NCBI GenBank assembly: GCA_027575765.1
Contig: JANBPT010000826.1
Coordinates: 1 to 21,494 of the forward strand
Source: Tieghemiomyces parasiticus
Lineage: Eukaryota > Kickxellomycota > Dimargaritomycetes > Dimargaritales > Dimargaritaceae
Length of the DNA stretch: 21,494 nucleotides
Reading direction: 5' to 3'
Shown: piece by piece, positions 1 through 7,565 of the stretch
How positions within the stretch are numbered: the first letter of the stretch is position 1
How the letters are laid out: every line of letters begins with the position of its first letter
Translations under genes and position numbers: made by a program
The notes under the pieces: model-generated
The model's database searches: none
The model's input: only the letters and a program-made list of their open reading frames with translations
Told to the model about the DNA's origin: nothing

Positions 1-630
1 ACCGCCGTGGCGCCCGCGGTACGTGGTGGGCTTGGTGGCCAGGGGCGTCGGTAGGACCAGCAGGTTCGCTCCTGGTATGCTAGCCGCCTCACTCGCCGTC
101 TCGTCGGCGTAGGATTCGATAGGCTCTTCGAATGCGGAATAATCGTCGTCGTCATCGTTGCTGCCGTCGTCACCAAACAGTCGGTGTAGCATGGCCTCTT
201 CCTCGAGTACCGGCTGCTCGTCGACTGCGTCGCCCGTCCGGGGCGTAAGCGGTTGAGTGGTCGTCAATAGTGGCTCTCCACCAACTGGGAGCCCGTCAAG
301 TTCGTACGGACCCAGTTCCGCCGAGAGTACGGCCTGGAGAGCCAGGGTGTAGTTATTACCATCGTTCTGTAAGGCGGCATTTAACCAGTCCTGGAGCTCC
401 TCTGTCAATGGGGATATGGGTAAAATCAAGGAGTTTCGTAGGGTCCCGCGCATTGGGCCTATGATTAGCGGGTCCCCTACCTACATCTATATGGTTGTGC
501 CGCCGGGCCCGGTATCCATCGGCCAGGCTGTATACAACTACTTACGCGGATCGATGTCTTCCAAGGCCGGGGCGGTAGGATTTTCCGGCAAGGCCTCGCC
601 GGGACTGGCCGTTTCGTTTGGTGGGCTCAT
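1..630 (-). CDS. N-terminal part of an acidic protein of unknown function, two exons, truncated by the window edge
   Basis: I do not recognise this protein. Exon 1 runs 630 to 546 from an ATG. A donor GTAAGT follows in phase 1, and the intron 545-402 ends in TTGACAG. Exon 2 (401 to the edge) stays open for about 133 codons. The join reads DIDP-Q-ELQDWLNAAL, and the intron itself contains an in-frame stop right after the donor, so splicing is needed. The visible product is about 162 residues: a short Pro/Glu/Ala-rich start, a helix-like ELQDWLNAALQ segment, then an acidic stretch with five consecutive Asp in the middle of exon 2, ending in a more basic TTYRGRHGG at the edge. The ELQDWLNAAL segment vaguely recalls the start of COG7-type Golgi tethering proteins, but the acidic part does not, so I do not assign it. 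It is divergent from the gene starting at 1208. Confidence 0.7.
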
Positions 631-1207
631 AGGTGGAGCCTAGTGCGGTACGATAGCCTGACGGGTAGGTCTTGAATGAGGGAGGGTAGCTTGAGGATAT
701 TAGTGGCAGCGGACGGCGTAGACGTGGAGTGAAAATGAGGAAATGAGGTTCGAATGTGTAGCAACTATGAAGCTAAGGTAGGGTAGAGTAGAGGGGCCTT
801 TGACTTGGCCACCGGGACCGGTGTGGTTTTACATGGCTCCGGTCAGCGAGGTGGCGGTACGCCGATTGGCTTCACAATGCTGGACCAAGACAACCTGGCT
901 CATGTGAATATATTTTTTATATTAGCTCTTCCGAGTGCCCGCGGTGCGCATGCGGCGGAGTTATATCGATTTGGCAAAAATGTGACCTCTCACTTGCCAT
1001 GCCCGCCTACGCTAGATACCAGCAGGGTTGAACTCTCTACCCTCTTACTCAGTGCATGACCTTGCCCAAAAGCCAGTGGAGGCGGTTCCAAGGCCGCCGT
1101 GACTAACTCTGTTTCGACGATTTATACCTTTTGCACATTTGCAAGCCTTTTGAACTCTCTTGTTAGACCCTACCGCCCCCATTCGATCATATAGCTCGCA
1201 ACACGGT
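631..1207. promoter_or_regulatory. Shared upstream region between two divergent genes
   Basis: This stretch separates two start codons on opposite strands, so it should hold both promoters. The part near 680-800 is purine-rich on the plus strand, which gives the left gene a pyrimidine-rich leader. An AT-rich patch lies at 905-925. The short open frames here have no coding character. I see no RNA gene. Confidence 0.5.
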
Positions 1208-1915
1208 ATGCTCCGACTCAACTCCACCAACAGCGTCTGGGCCCGCATGCCCCGCCTGCGTTCGCCATTGGCCGCGCCCCGTCGGGGGCTCAGCCAGGCG
1301 CTGACCGATCGAACCTACCCGCATCTCTACTGGTACCCTCACCCGTGCTACCTACCTCCTCTAACCACCACCGATAGCGGCACCGACGCTTCCTCCTCGA
1401 GACTTACTCCGGCCCTCAGCTTCCTCTCGCCGGTCGACCTTCAAACGACTGCGGCGGTCCCCGACGAGCTGACGACTATCGGCTGGGTTCCGAACGTACC
1501 TACCGCGGCCCTTCAACCACCGCACACCACCATCGACAGTGCCGCTCTGCTCACGCCTACCAATTTCATCGCCAACGGCACGTTCTTCGACTGGTTGCAC
1601 GCTACACTGAAAGCCGGTGCCCACGACGCCGACCCCATGTTCGTGGCCCAGGCCAAAACCGCCCCAGCGGGTGAGAACTGGGTGCATATCGCGGATGAGC
1701 GGCACCCGCCGCCCTACGGCCGCATCCCGCGGCCCGAGGATATTGTTGGTAGCGTTAAGGTTATCGACGGTCGCATCGTGCCTGGGAGCTACGAGCGCAT
1801 GTTCTCCCATCGACCAGTCACCGTCAAGGGTCTATTCCAACTCAGTGCTGGGTTTCAGGACTACATCATTAGGGAACTCAAGAAGGAGGCAGCCCGGCGG
1901 GGTCAGCCGTCCTAG
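1208..1915 (+). CDS. Conserved fungal protein of unknown function, probably mitochondrial
   Basis: This is an intron-less 235-residue protein. I start at ATG 1208 because the longer frame upstream begins only with a non-ATG codon. The first 30 residues (MLRLNSTNSVWARMPRLRSP and on) are rich in Arg, Ser and Ala and lack acidic residues, like a mitochondrial targeting sequence. Residues 31-150 are Pro/Thr-rich and variable. The conserved block is residues 155-225, with the pattern HIADERHPPPYGRIP, PEDIVGSV, a short charged turn, then IVPGSYERM, HRPVT and KGLFQLS. From memory, this block defines a fungal family of hypothetical proteins whose members share the PED-I-GSV and GSY-RM signatures. I know no assigned activity and see no catalytic motif. 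An AATAAA signal lies about 85 bases after the stop. Its mitochondrial role is inferred from the N-terminus only. Confidence 0.85.
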   Translation: MLRLNSTNSVWARMPRLRSPLAAPRRGLSQALTDRTYPHLYWYPHPCYLPPLTTTDSGTDASSSRLTPALSFLSPVDLQTTAAVPDELTTIGWVPNVPTAALQPPHTTIDSAALLTPTNFIANGTFFDWLHATLKAGAHDADPMFVAQAKTAPAGENWVHIADERHPPPYGRIPRPEDIVGSVKVIDGRIVPGSYERMFSHRPVTVKGLFQLSAGFQDYIIRELKKEAARRGQPS

Positions 1916-2000
1916 TCTGTCATTGGGATGGTTGATACTGCGGGCTTGCAGAGGCGCCCTGTCCTAGTTAGGTCGTAGGGTGACTGACTACTATACAGAT

Positions 2001-2006
2001 AATAAA
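2001..2006 (+). terminator. Poly(A) signal AATAAA
   Basis: A canonical AATAAA sits about 85 bases after the stop codon at 1915, followed by a T/G-containing stretch. This is a normal spacing for fungal 3' end formation of the gene ending at 1915. Confidence 0.5.
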
Positions 2007-2095
2007 GGGCTGGTTGCTGCGATCTTCGACCCTCTCTACCTACGTAATGCACTTAACCCGGTTGGTTAATTACTATGGCTGTTATCATGAATGCA

Positions 2096-2103
2096 TCACG
2101 TGA
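2096..2103. promoter_or_regulatory. E-box palindrome TCACGTGA
   Basis: TCACGTGA lies in the centre of a perfect 12-base palindrome (CATCACGTGATG, 2094-2105), about 440 bases upstream of the COX gene. CACGTG cores bind bHLH factors of the Cbf1/USF type in fungi. Its use here is inference. Confidence 0.3.
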
Positions 2104-2137
2104 TGAAACCGAATTGGCCTTGAAAGAGCATGTTGGC

Positions 2138-2289
2138 GGAATGGGGGGGGGGGAGGATTATAAGTGAGGTGGACGAAGCAGTTTCACCCGCCCTTCCCTC
2201 AGATTCGTTACGCCCTATGAGCAACGGGGGGGGGAGGGCAAGCTTTGGCAGTCGCGCGGCTGGTGAAACTCATCCCCCCCCCCCATTCC
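2138..2289. repeat. 16-base inverted repeat built on G11 and C11 tracts
   Basis: The left arm at 2138-2153 is GGAAT followed by eleven G. The right arm at 2274-2289 is eleven C followed by ATTCC, its exact reverse complement. The 120-base spacer holds a further nine-G run at 2226-2234. The element sits between the gene ending at 1915 and the COX gene at 2542. It could form a long hairpin or a G-quadruplex, or it may be a slippage-prone homopolymer pair. Confidence 0.75.
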
Positions 2290-2541
2290 CCAGGGCTGGA
2301 GGGATGAGGGGGAATCCCTTCGTCCCAGTGTGTCCGTGACGCCTAGCATGGGTAGGTGCACATGATTCACGGGCGACCGATTCGACAACCTCTTTCCTTC
2401 CTAACCCGACCCGCCACAGCTTATTCCCCAATCCACTCCTCCTTTCCCCCCCATAAACATACAGTCGAATCAAGCTCTACGCCTCTGGAATCCTTTCTAT
2501 ACGCTTTATCTTTCAAACCTCTTCATCCCTAAGCCTTTACC

Positions 2542-2763
2542 ATGTCCGCCTTCGCCGCCCGTTCGCTCATCTCCCGCGGTGCCTTTGCCCGTCGCCAGCT
2601 CCTCCGTAGCGACCACCACCACTGGAACAACGAGAACAACGCTCACCTGCCTTTCGACATCAACAACAAGACCAAGCTGGCCTTCAAGATGACCGCTTTC
2701 ACCGTTACCGGCTTCGGTCTGCCTTTCTTCCTGGCCTGGTGGAGCCTGCGCAACAGCGCCTAA
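2542..2763 (+). CDS. COX7C: Cytochrome c oxidase subunit VIIc (yeast Cox8 type), mitochondrial precursor
   Basis: This is a small nuclear-encoded subunit of respiratory complex IV, acting in the inner mitochondrial membrane. The 73-residue length fits the family. Residues 1-24 form an Arg/Ser/Ala-rich presequence (ARSLISRGAFARRQLLRS). The mature part begins with a His-rich segment (DHHHWNNENN) and then the family signature HLPFDINNKTKLAFKM, comparable to the LPF-x-NK-x-L-x-KM pattern of COX7C. One membrane segment follows at about residues 52-68 (AFTVTGFGLPFFLAWWS), with a short tail RNSA. The start is the only reasonable ATG and follows a CT-rich leader. It has no intron. I rate the assignment high on the combined LPF/NK/KM pattern and topology. 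Confidence 0.92.
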   Translation: MSAFAARSLISRGAFARRQLLRSDHHHWNNENNAHLPFDINNKTKLAFKMTAFTVTGFGLPFFLAWWSLRNSA

Positions 2764-3379
2764 ATTATACGCGGTGCCCCTCCTTTTTTTTAAGGGGACT
2801 ACCTGATAGATCGCTGCGATGCGGAACGGGGGTCTGACAACGGTGTGATAAGACTGTGCTATGCTCCTCAGGGAGCTGTCACCGTGTCGAGCACTGTCTC
2901 TCTTTCAGTAGTGGTCCATTCGGTTTGCCTGTTGCTTCCATTTTACTTTTCGTAGGCCCAGGTTTTCCTACCCAGGTTGCCGAGACTGTCATTGTAGGCC
3001 GGGTGTAGAGTACAAAAAGAAAAAAAGAACCATCAAATAAAGTGCAGCTCGCAGAATTAGAAACATATACATTGAGGATTTCCTATTTAGACATGCACAA
3101 AACTTGTCCGCTCACCATGCATGGAAACTAATTTCGTCCAGAGGAGGATAACTACGCCTCAGCGCTTGACATTAAAGTGGCACTGATGTGCCCGAACTTA
3201 TCCACTCCAGAGATTGGCGCTGTTCTCGCGCTTTTTCAGATCCTGCTCCCCTCGCGTGGCCTGTATGGGCACAATAAATGATGTGACGAGTTGAGTCGAG
3301 CCGTTTGTGTCGAATTAGCCACTATATAACGTCTTCCACCGCCGTCAGTCTTCTTTACCAGACAACGGGCAGTAAATAC
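2764..3379. other. Convergent intergenic region, no gene seen
   Basis: This lies between the 3' ends of the COX gene and the UVSSA gene. A T8 tract follows the COX stop at about 2784-2791. An AATAAA at 3036-3041 follows an A-rich tract and could be the COX poly(A) signal, though it is about 270 bases after the stop. The short open frames look random. Confidence 0.5.
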
Positions 3380-5989
3380 TCAACTAAGGGGAGGGAGGAG
3401 CAACCTCACCGCCCGAGCGCTTACCTCCGAAATCACTCGGTTCATCCGTCGATCGTCCAGCCGCCGCTGCAACCGCGACATGGATGTGTCCTGGGCCTGC
3501 TTAACGTCGACCAGGTTGGCGTACGGCTTACGGTGCGGTCGTTTCCAGGTCCGCCGGCCAACCGCCGTCGGAACGGTCGTCCCCGCAGGTCGGTGGGCTG
3601 AGGCGGTGCTTGACGACGCGGCCACCTTAGCCGTTGTTTCCGGTGGCACGAGTGGTGGTGACCAGGTAGTCTCCTCCATCTCCACAAATACGTCTGGTAC
3701 GTCCGGGTCGGCCTCGGCCTCCCGCTCTGCCAGCGTCTTTTCATCATTTTCAGGTCGCGGTACAATCACATCGCCATACTTATCCCGCGGCTTCTTGGGT
3801 CCGTGGTATGGACAGGTGTGCAGGTCCCGGCGCTGGCAAATTTTACCATTCCCGATTGCAGCGCCACAGATGGGAATGTCTTTAGGTAGCTTGGGCTTCA
3901 GGTAGACGGCGCGCGTGCGTAGCTTTTCCAGGGTGTCCTGTGATAGGAATTTCTCGCCACCGCCCTCGCCGAAGAAGCGATGTTTGTACTCTACAGTATC
4001 AATAATAGTAGTGGTGATGGTGCAGTATACAATACGCCATGGTGAGCAAGGGTGATGGAGTAGCATGGCATGCATTGGAGGCCCCTACAAGTTAGGTACA
4101 TCCGCCGGACTGGCCAACCACTAAAAGGAATAAATCCGAGCCATTCCACTTACCAATACCGCTCTGGTTAAACCCGACCTCCTTCTTATCCCAGTAGTAA
4201 AGGTCCTCTCCGTACTCGACGATGGGGGCCTTTTCAAGAAGTTCTGCGACGTAGACGGAGATATGAAGCGACCTAGGGTTAGTTGTGGGTCTTCAGTATA
4301 TGCCTGGGTACAATAGGAAGCGAACATTAGTAAAAAGGATAAACCCAACTAAAGTCGTGTGGCTTACTCTTCTCCACCTCACTCAGCCCATCGGTGTTGT
4401 TAGCCTTGAGAGAGGCCGTCGACGGAGCCGCAACGGGCCTGTATACAATTATATAAAAAAGGAAAGTGGGTGGAATCAGCGTTTACAATCTTATCGTATG
4501 GTTAGTGACTGGTGACATTGACGCAGATCATCTTGCGAAAATACGCCGCTACTACAAGGAACCGTACTTACCCGTTCACAGTCGGATTGAAGGCTCCCTC
4601 CGACTCGACTTCCAGGTCCACCTGGGGGCGCACCGACCCATCATGAACTTCGGGATTCACCGGCACATCCTCGTTAGAGTCTCGGGCTCCACCGTCCGGA
4701 TCGACGTCCTCGAACTCGTCGTCGTCGTTATCCTCGGAGGCGAGGGGTACTTGAATGTCCAACTCGGCGCACTTTTCCAGGAGTACGGCCATCCGCCGCT
4801 GGCATGCCGTCAGGTCCTCTACCATCTGATCACATTCAGCCTGACCCTCACCCAAATCCAACCGGGCAAGCCGGGCGAGCAAATGCGGGACAGCGGGCCT
4901 GAGTTTACGTTGGAGGAGTGCGAGCCCCTCGCGGAGACTGTCGTAAATGACGCGGTTCTCCGGGGTCTCGCAGACACCGAAGGGATTTTCGGGGTCCATA
5001 TGGAGCGTCACTTGGTATCGTGCGGAGCCCATGCCCATGAGGGTCATGCGGTCTTGGAGTCGGGGTTTAGGGGCGACCAGAGAGGTGCGCGTTTCGGCAG
5101 CGTCAGAGGTAGCGCCTGCTCCGTCGTTGACCAGGGTGGGCGGAGCGGATGGAGGCAGAACTGGCGAAGGAGATCGGGACCCAAAAATTTCGCCGACATC
5201 GGGCACTAGTAGCGCTAACGCAGCATCCATCGGCCGACAGGCGTGATCAACTGTCGTCATCAACTTTTCACCGGCCATTCGGGCGCGCATAAACTTCATG
5301 CGATCCTGCTCGCGCTTTCTAGCCATCTTCTCGCGTCGACGGCGCTCTTCGGCGTGAGACAGTACCGGGGCGCCGATCCCACCCGTCGACCCGCCATCTA
5401 CATTGAGCTTCTGCCGTACGTAGTCGTAACCAAGCTGGAGAGCCTTGTAATGACCGCCGTACTTGGCAAACCAGGCCTGGAGGGCCTCTACCACCCGTCT
5501 GCGTAGCCGGCTTGCGTAGACCTCAGGCGCGGGGAGAGCCTCCTGGTAGATCCCCAAGGTCAGGCTGAGAAATTTGGGGAACTCCCGTGTGAGGCAGTCT
5601 CGGAAGAGGTGTGACCGGTTAAACAATTCGATGATGATCTGGGCACACGCGAAGCGAATCTGAGCGTGATTCTTGGCCAGCTGGATCATCAGCAAGTCAT
5701 AGGTGATCTGGATGTTGGCGTCGGAGCTCTTGCAATAGGTTTTAACAAGCTGCCATAATACAAAAAAAGGGGGGTCGTTGACCGTGGCAGGAGATTGTAG
5801 ATGGCCATATGGTGTTAATGAACCCTGTCCCGGGATCAATCGACCCTGACGTAGCCGGGTCGAGTCAACGTCTATAGAAAAGGGCATAACCCTGCTCACC
5901 TTCATTTGCCGCTCGTCAAGTTGGTCTTTGCCGGAGGTCACCAACCGGCGAATGGTCTGTGCTAACGTGTCACGGGCAGCGTTCTCCAT
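3380..5989 (-). CDS. UVSSA: UVSSA homologue (UV-stimulated scaffold protein A), five exons
   Basis: UVSSA joins stalled RNA polymerase II, CSA and TFIIH in transcription-coupled repair in the nucleus. My exons are 5989-5900, 5749-4572, 4438-4368, 4243-4154 and 3990-3380, giving about 679 residues (human protein about 709). All four introns are GTRAG...AG and phases agree. Residues 1-147 are the VHS-like domain; the exon 1-2 join restores ERQMKLVKTYCKSSD, as in animal UVSSA. A Lys/Arg-rich helix follows near 158-200, then an acidic DNDDDEFEDVD segment at 370-380 in the place of the TFIIH p62-binding motif. Exons 3-4 supply APIVEYGEDLYYW. Exon 5 has the family zinc motif Cys518, Cys528, Cys536, His539 and the tail PYANLVDVKQAQDTSMSRL. 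The last 13 codons are uncertain: a donor-like GTAAGC follows Glu, so a further tiny exon may exist. Confidence 0.9.
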
Positions 5990-6815
5990 GGTTGCAGAGG
6001 TAAGAAATTGAGGCAGGCGGTAAAAGCGTCCAGCTGCTGGGTAAGAGGGTAAAGCGCTACGTGAAGGTGGCAAGTTTAAGACATTCCCAGTGGTCGGGTA
6101 GCGGCATAGGGATCGCAACGTCACAAGGCGGCCCTGGGGGGAGGGACTGTCTACTAATGGCTGTCGAGCACGTTCAATTGCTCGGGTCGGGGCATTCAGT
6201 ATGTAAAGTAGTGGTGAATAGTTGGTAATGTGGTAAGGGAGGGGCATGTGACTGGCAAAGACTCGGCACATGCCCGACGCCAGCTTATGGATGAGGCCAC
6301 TGGACGCATGGTGGCGCAGCAGAGAGGGTGAGGACAGGTAAGGTTGCGCTCTGGCGTTAAACCTACCAGGAGTGCCCATTTCCCTGAACCACCCTGACGT
6401 GACTAGGCCACTCGGAGGCCTTCTGTTGCATAGAGAGGTTGGCTTTCCAACCATTGCGGCTCGGTGGATATAGAATCTATGCGAGCCAGCAGCGAATAGC
6501 GCGTTACCTGTCGAATCAAGGGACCGTCGAGCGGTACCAGACGGGGAAACTGGGGCGGAATCGATGCGGACCAATCCTGGGGTAAGTCCCGATATTTCAG
6601 GAGGGGAGAGGGCCCGAGAAAAAAATAACGGATAGAGGGTCCACCTGGTTGGGGAAGAGGACCTGGTGTTTCTATACCTCGTGGCCGATACTTGACTTGG
6701 GTACCCCCGCTGCTTCACAACCGGTGATAAGCAACCGTCCGTTCCTCAGTCCGCTACGTCCATTCGCACACCTAAACCGCCTCTCCTCCAGCCACATTTA
6801 TTGCATTTCCTAGCC
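5990..6815. promoter_or_regulatory. Shared divergent promoter region of UVSSA and the PLP synthase glutaminase gene
   Basis: The two start codons face away from each other across 826 bases. The last 40 bases before 6816 are CT-rich, matching other leaders here. The minus strand carries an unusually long stop-free frame in register with the UVSSA start (up to about 6718). Homology places the UVSSA start at 5989, so I treat the rest as leader or promoter. Confidence 0.5.
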
Positions 6816-7565
6816 ATGACGCAAGCCCAGACCCAACCGCTCCGCATTGGGGTGCTTGCCCTCCAGGGGGCCTTCCGGGAGCACATCAACATCCTCCATG
6901 CACTCAGCGCCCAGCCCGTGGTCCCACTCGACCAGCTCTCGGAGGCTGCCGGCGAATGGACTGGTACGAGCTACCATCTCGACTCGGCCGTCCCGGTCCG
7001 TACCGCCCAAGAACTCCACGCCGTTGACGGGCTCATCATACCGGGCGGCGAGTCCACCACGATGGCCCTGGTGGCCGAGCGCAGCGGTTTGTGGGACGAC
7101 CTTGCGGCCTTCACACGGACCAAGCCCGTCTGGGGTACCTGTGCCGGGATGATCCTTCTGGCTCGCTCGGCTAGCGGTACCAAGCAAGGCGGCCAGCGGC
7201 TCCTCCAGACGTTGAATGCCCACGTCCAGCGTAACCACTTCGGCAGCCAGCTCGCATCTTTCGAGGCCACCATGGAGGCCCCGAGTTTGAGCCTGGTTCT
7301 GGGGACCGATACACCCTTCCGCGCGGTGTTTATTCGTGCCCCGGTAATCCAGGACTTTGATCCTGAAGAAGTCCAGGTATTGGCCCGGGTCCCCGTTCCC
7401 GGCAGTGGTACGACTCCTGATACCGTGGTTGTAGCCGTCCGCCAGCACTTCTGCCTTGCTACGGCCTTTCACCCGGAACTCACTTTGGATACCCGCTGGC
7501 ACCGGTACTTCCTGGCTTTGGTTGCCCAATTCAAAGGCAGCGAGCCAGCCCTGGCGATCACCTAA
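6816..7565 (+). CDS. SNO1: Pyridoxal 5'-phosphate synthase glutaminase subunit (PdxT/SNO family)
   Basis: This enzyme releases ammonia from glutamine and passes it to the PdxS/SNZ synthase subunit, which makes pyridoxal 5'-phosphate from a pentose and a triose phosphate in the cytosol. It is a class I (triad) amidotransferase of 249 residues, a normal fungal length. Visible motifs are GVLALQGAFREH (12-23), LIIPGGESTTM (73-83) for the oxyanion region, WGTCAGMILLA (106-116) with nucleophile Cys109, the family stretch VQRNHFGSQLASFE (137-150), VFIRAPVI (171-178), and AFHPEL (217-222) with catalytic His219 and Glu221. The triad is complete, so the enzyme should be active. I start at ATG 6816; the open frame extends upstream only to a non-ATG codon. 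There is no intron. The SNZ partner is not in this window. Confidence 0.95.
   Translation: MTQAQTQPLRIGVLALQGAFREHINILHALSAQPVVPLDQLSEAAGEWTGTSYHLDSAVPVRTAQELHAVDGLIIPGGESTTMALVAERSGLWDDLAAFTRTKPVWGTCAGMILLARSASGTKQGGQRLLQTLNAHVQRNHFGSQLASFEATMEAPSLSLVLGTDTPFRAVFIRAPVIQDFDPEEVQVLARVPVPGSGTTPDTVVVAVRQHFCLATAFHPELTLDTRWHRYFLALVAQFKGSEPALAIT

Larger units (their letters stand above)
1916..2541. other. Intergenic region upstream of the COX gene
   Basis: This interval holds the poly(A) signal, E-box and G/C inverted repeat listed separately. A CCAAT box at 2428-2432 lies about 110 bases before the COX start. In fungi the HAP complex binds CCAAT in front of respiratory genes, so it is a plausible element. 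The last 140 bases are strongly CT-rich, as in the other leaders here. A CTAACCC followed by CCACAG near 2400-2419 could be the 3' end of a small leader intron, but the possible donor (GTAGGT near 2351) is weak. Confidence 0.45.

Noticed and set aside
745..800. GGTTCGAATG, resembling a tRNA T-loop
   Set aside because: No T-stem complement, anticodon arm or acceptor stem can be drawn around it.
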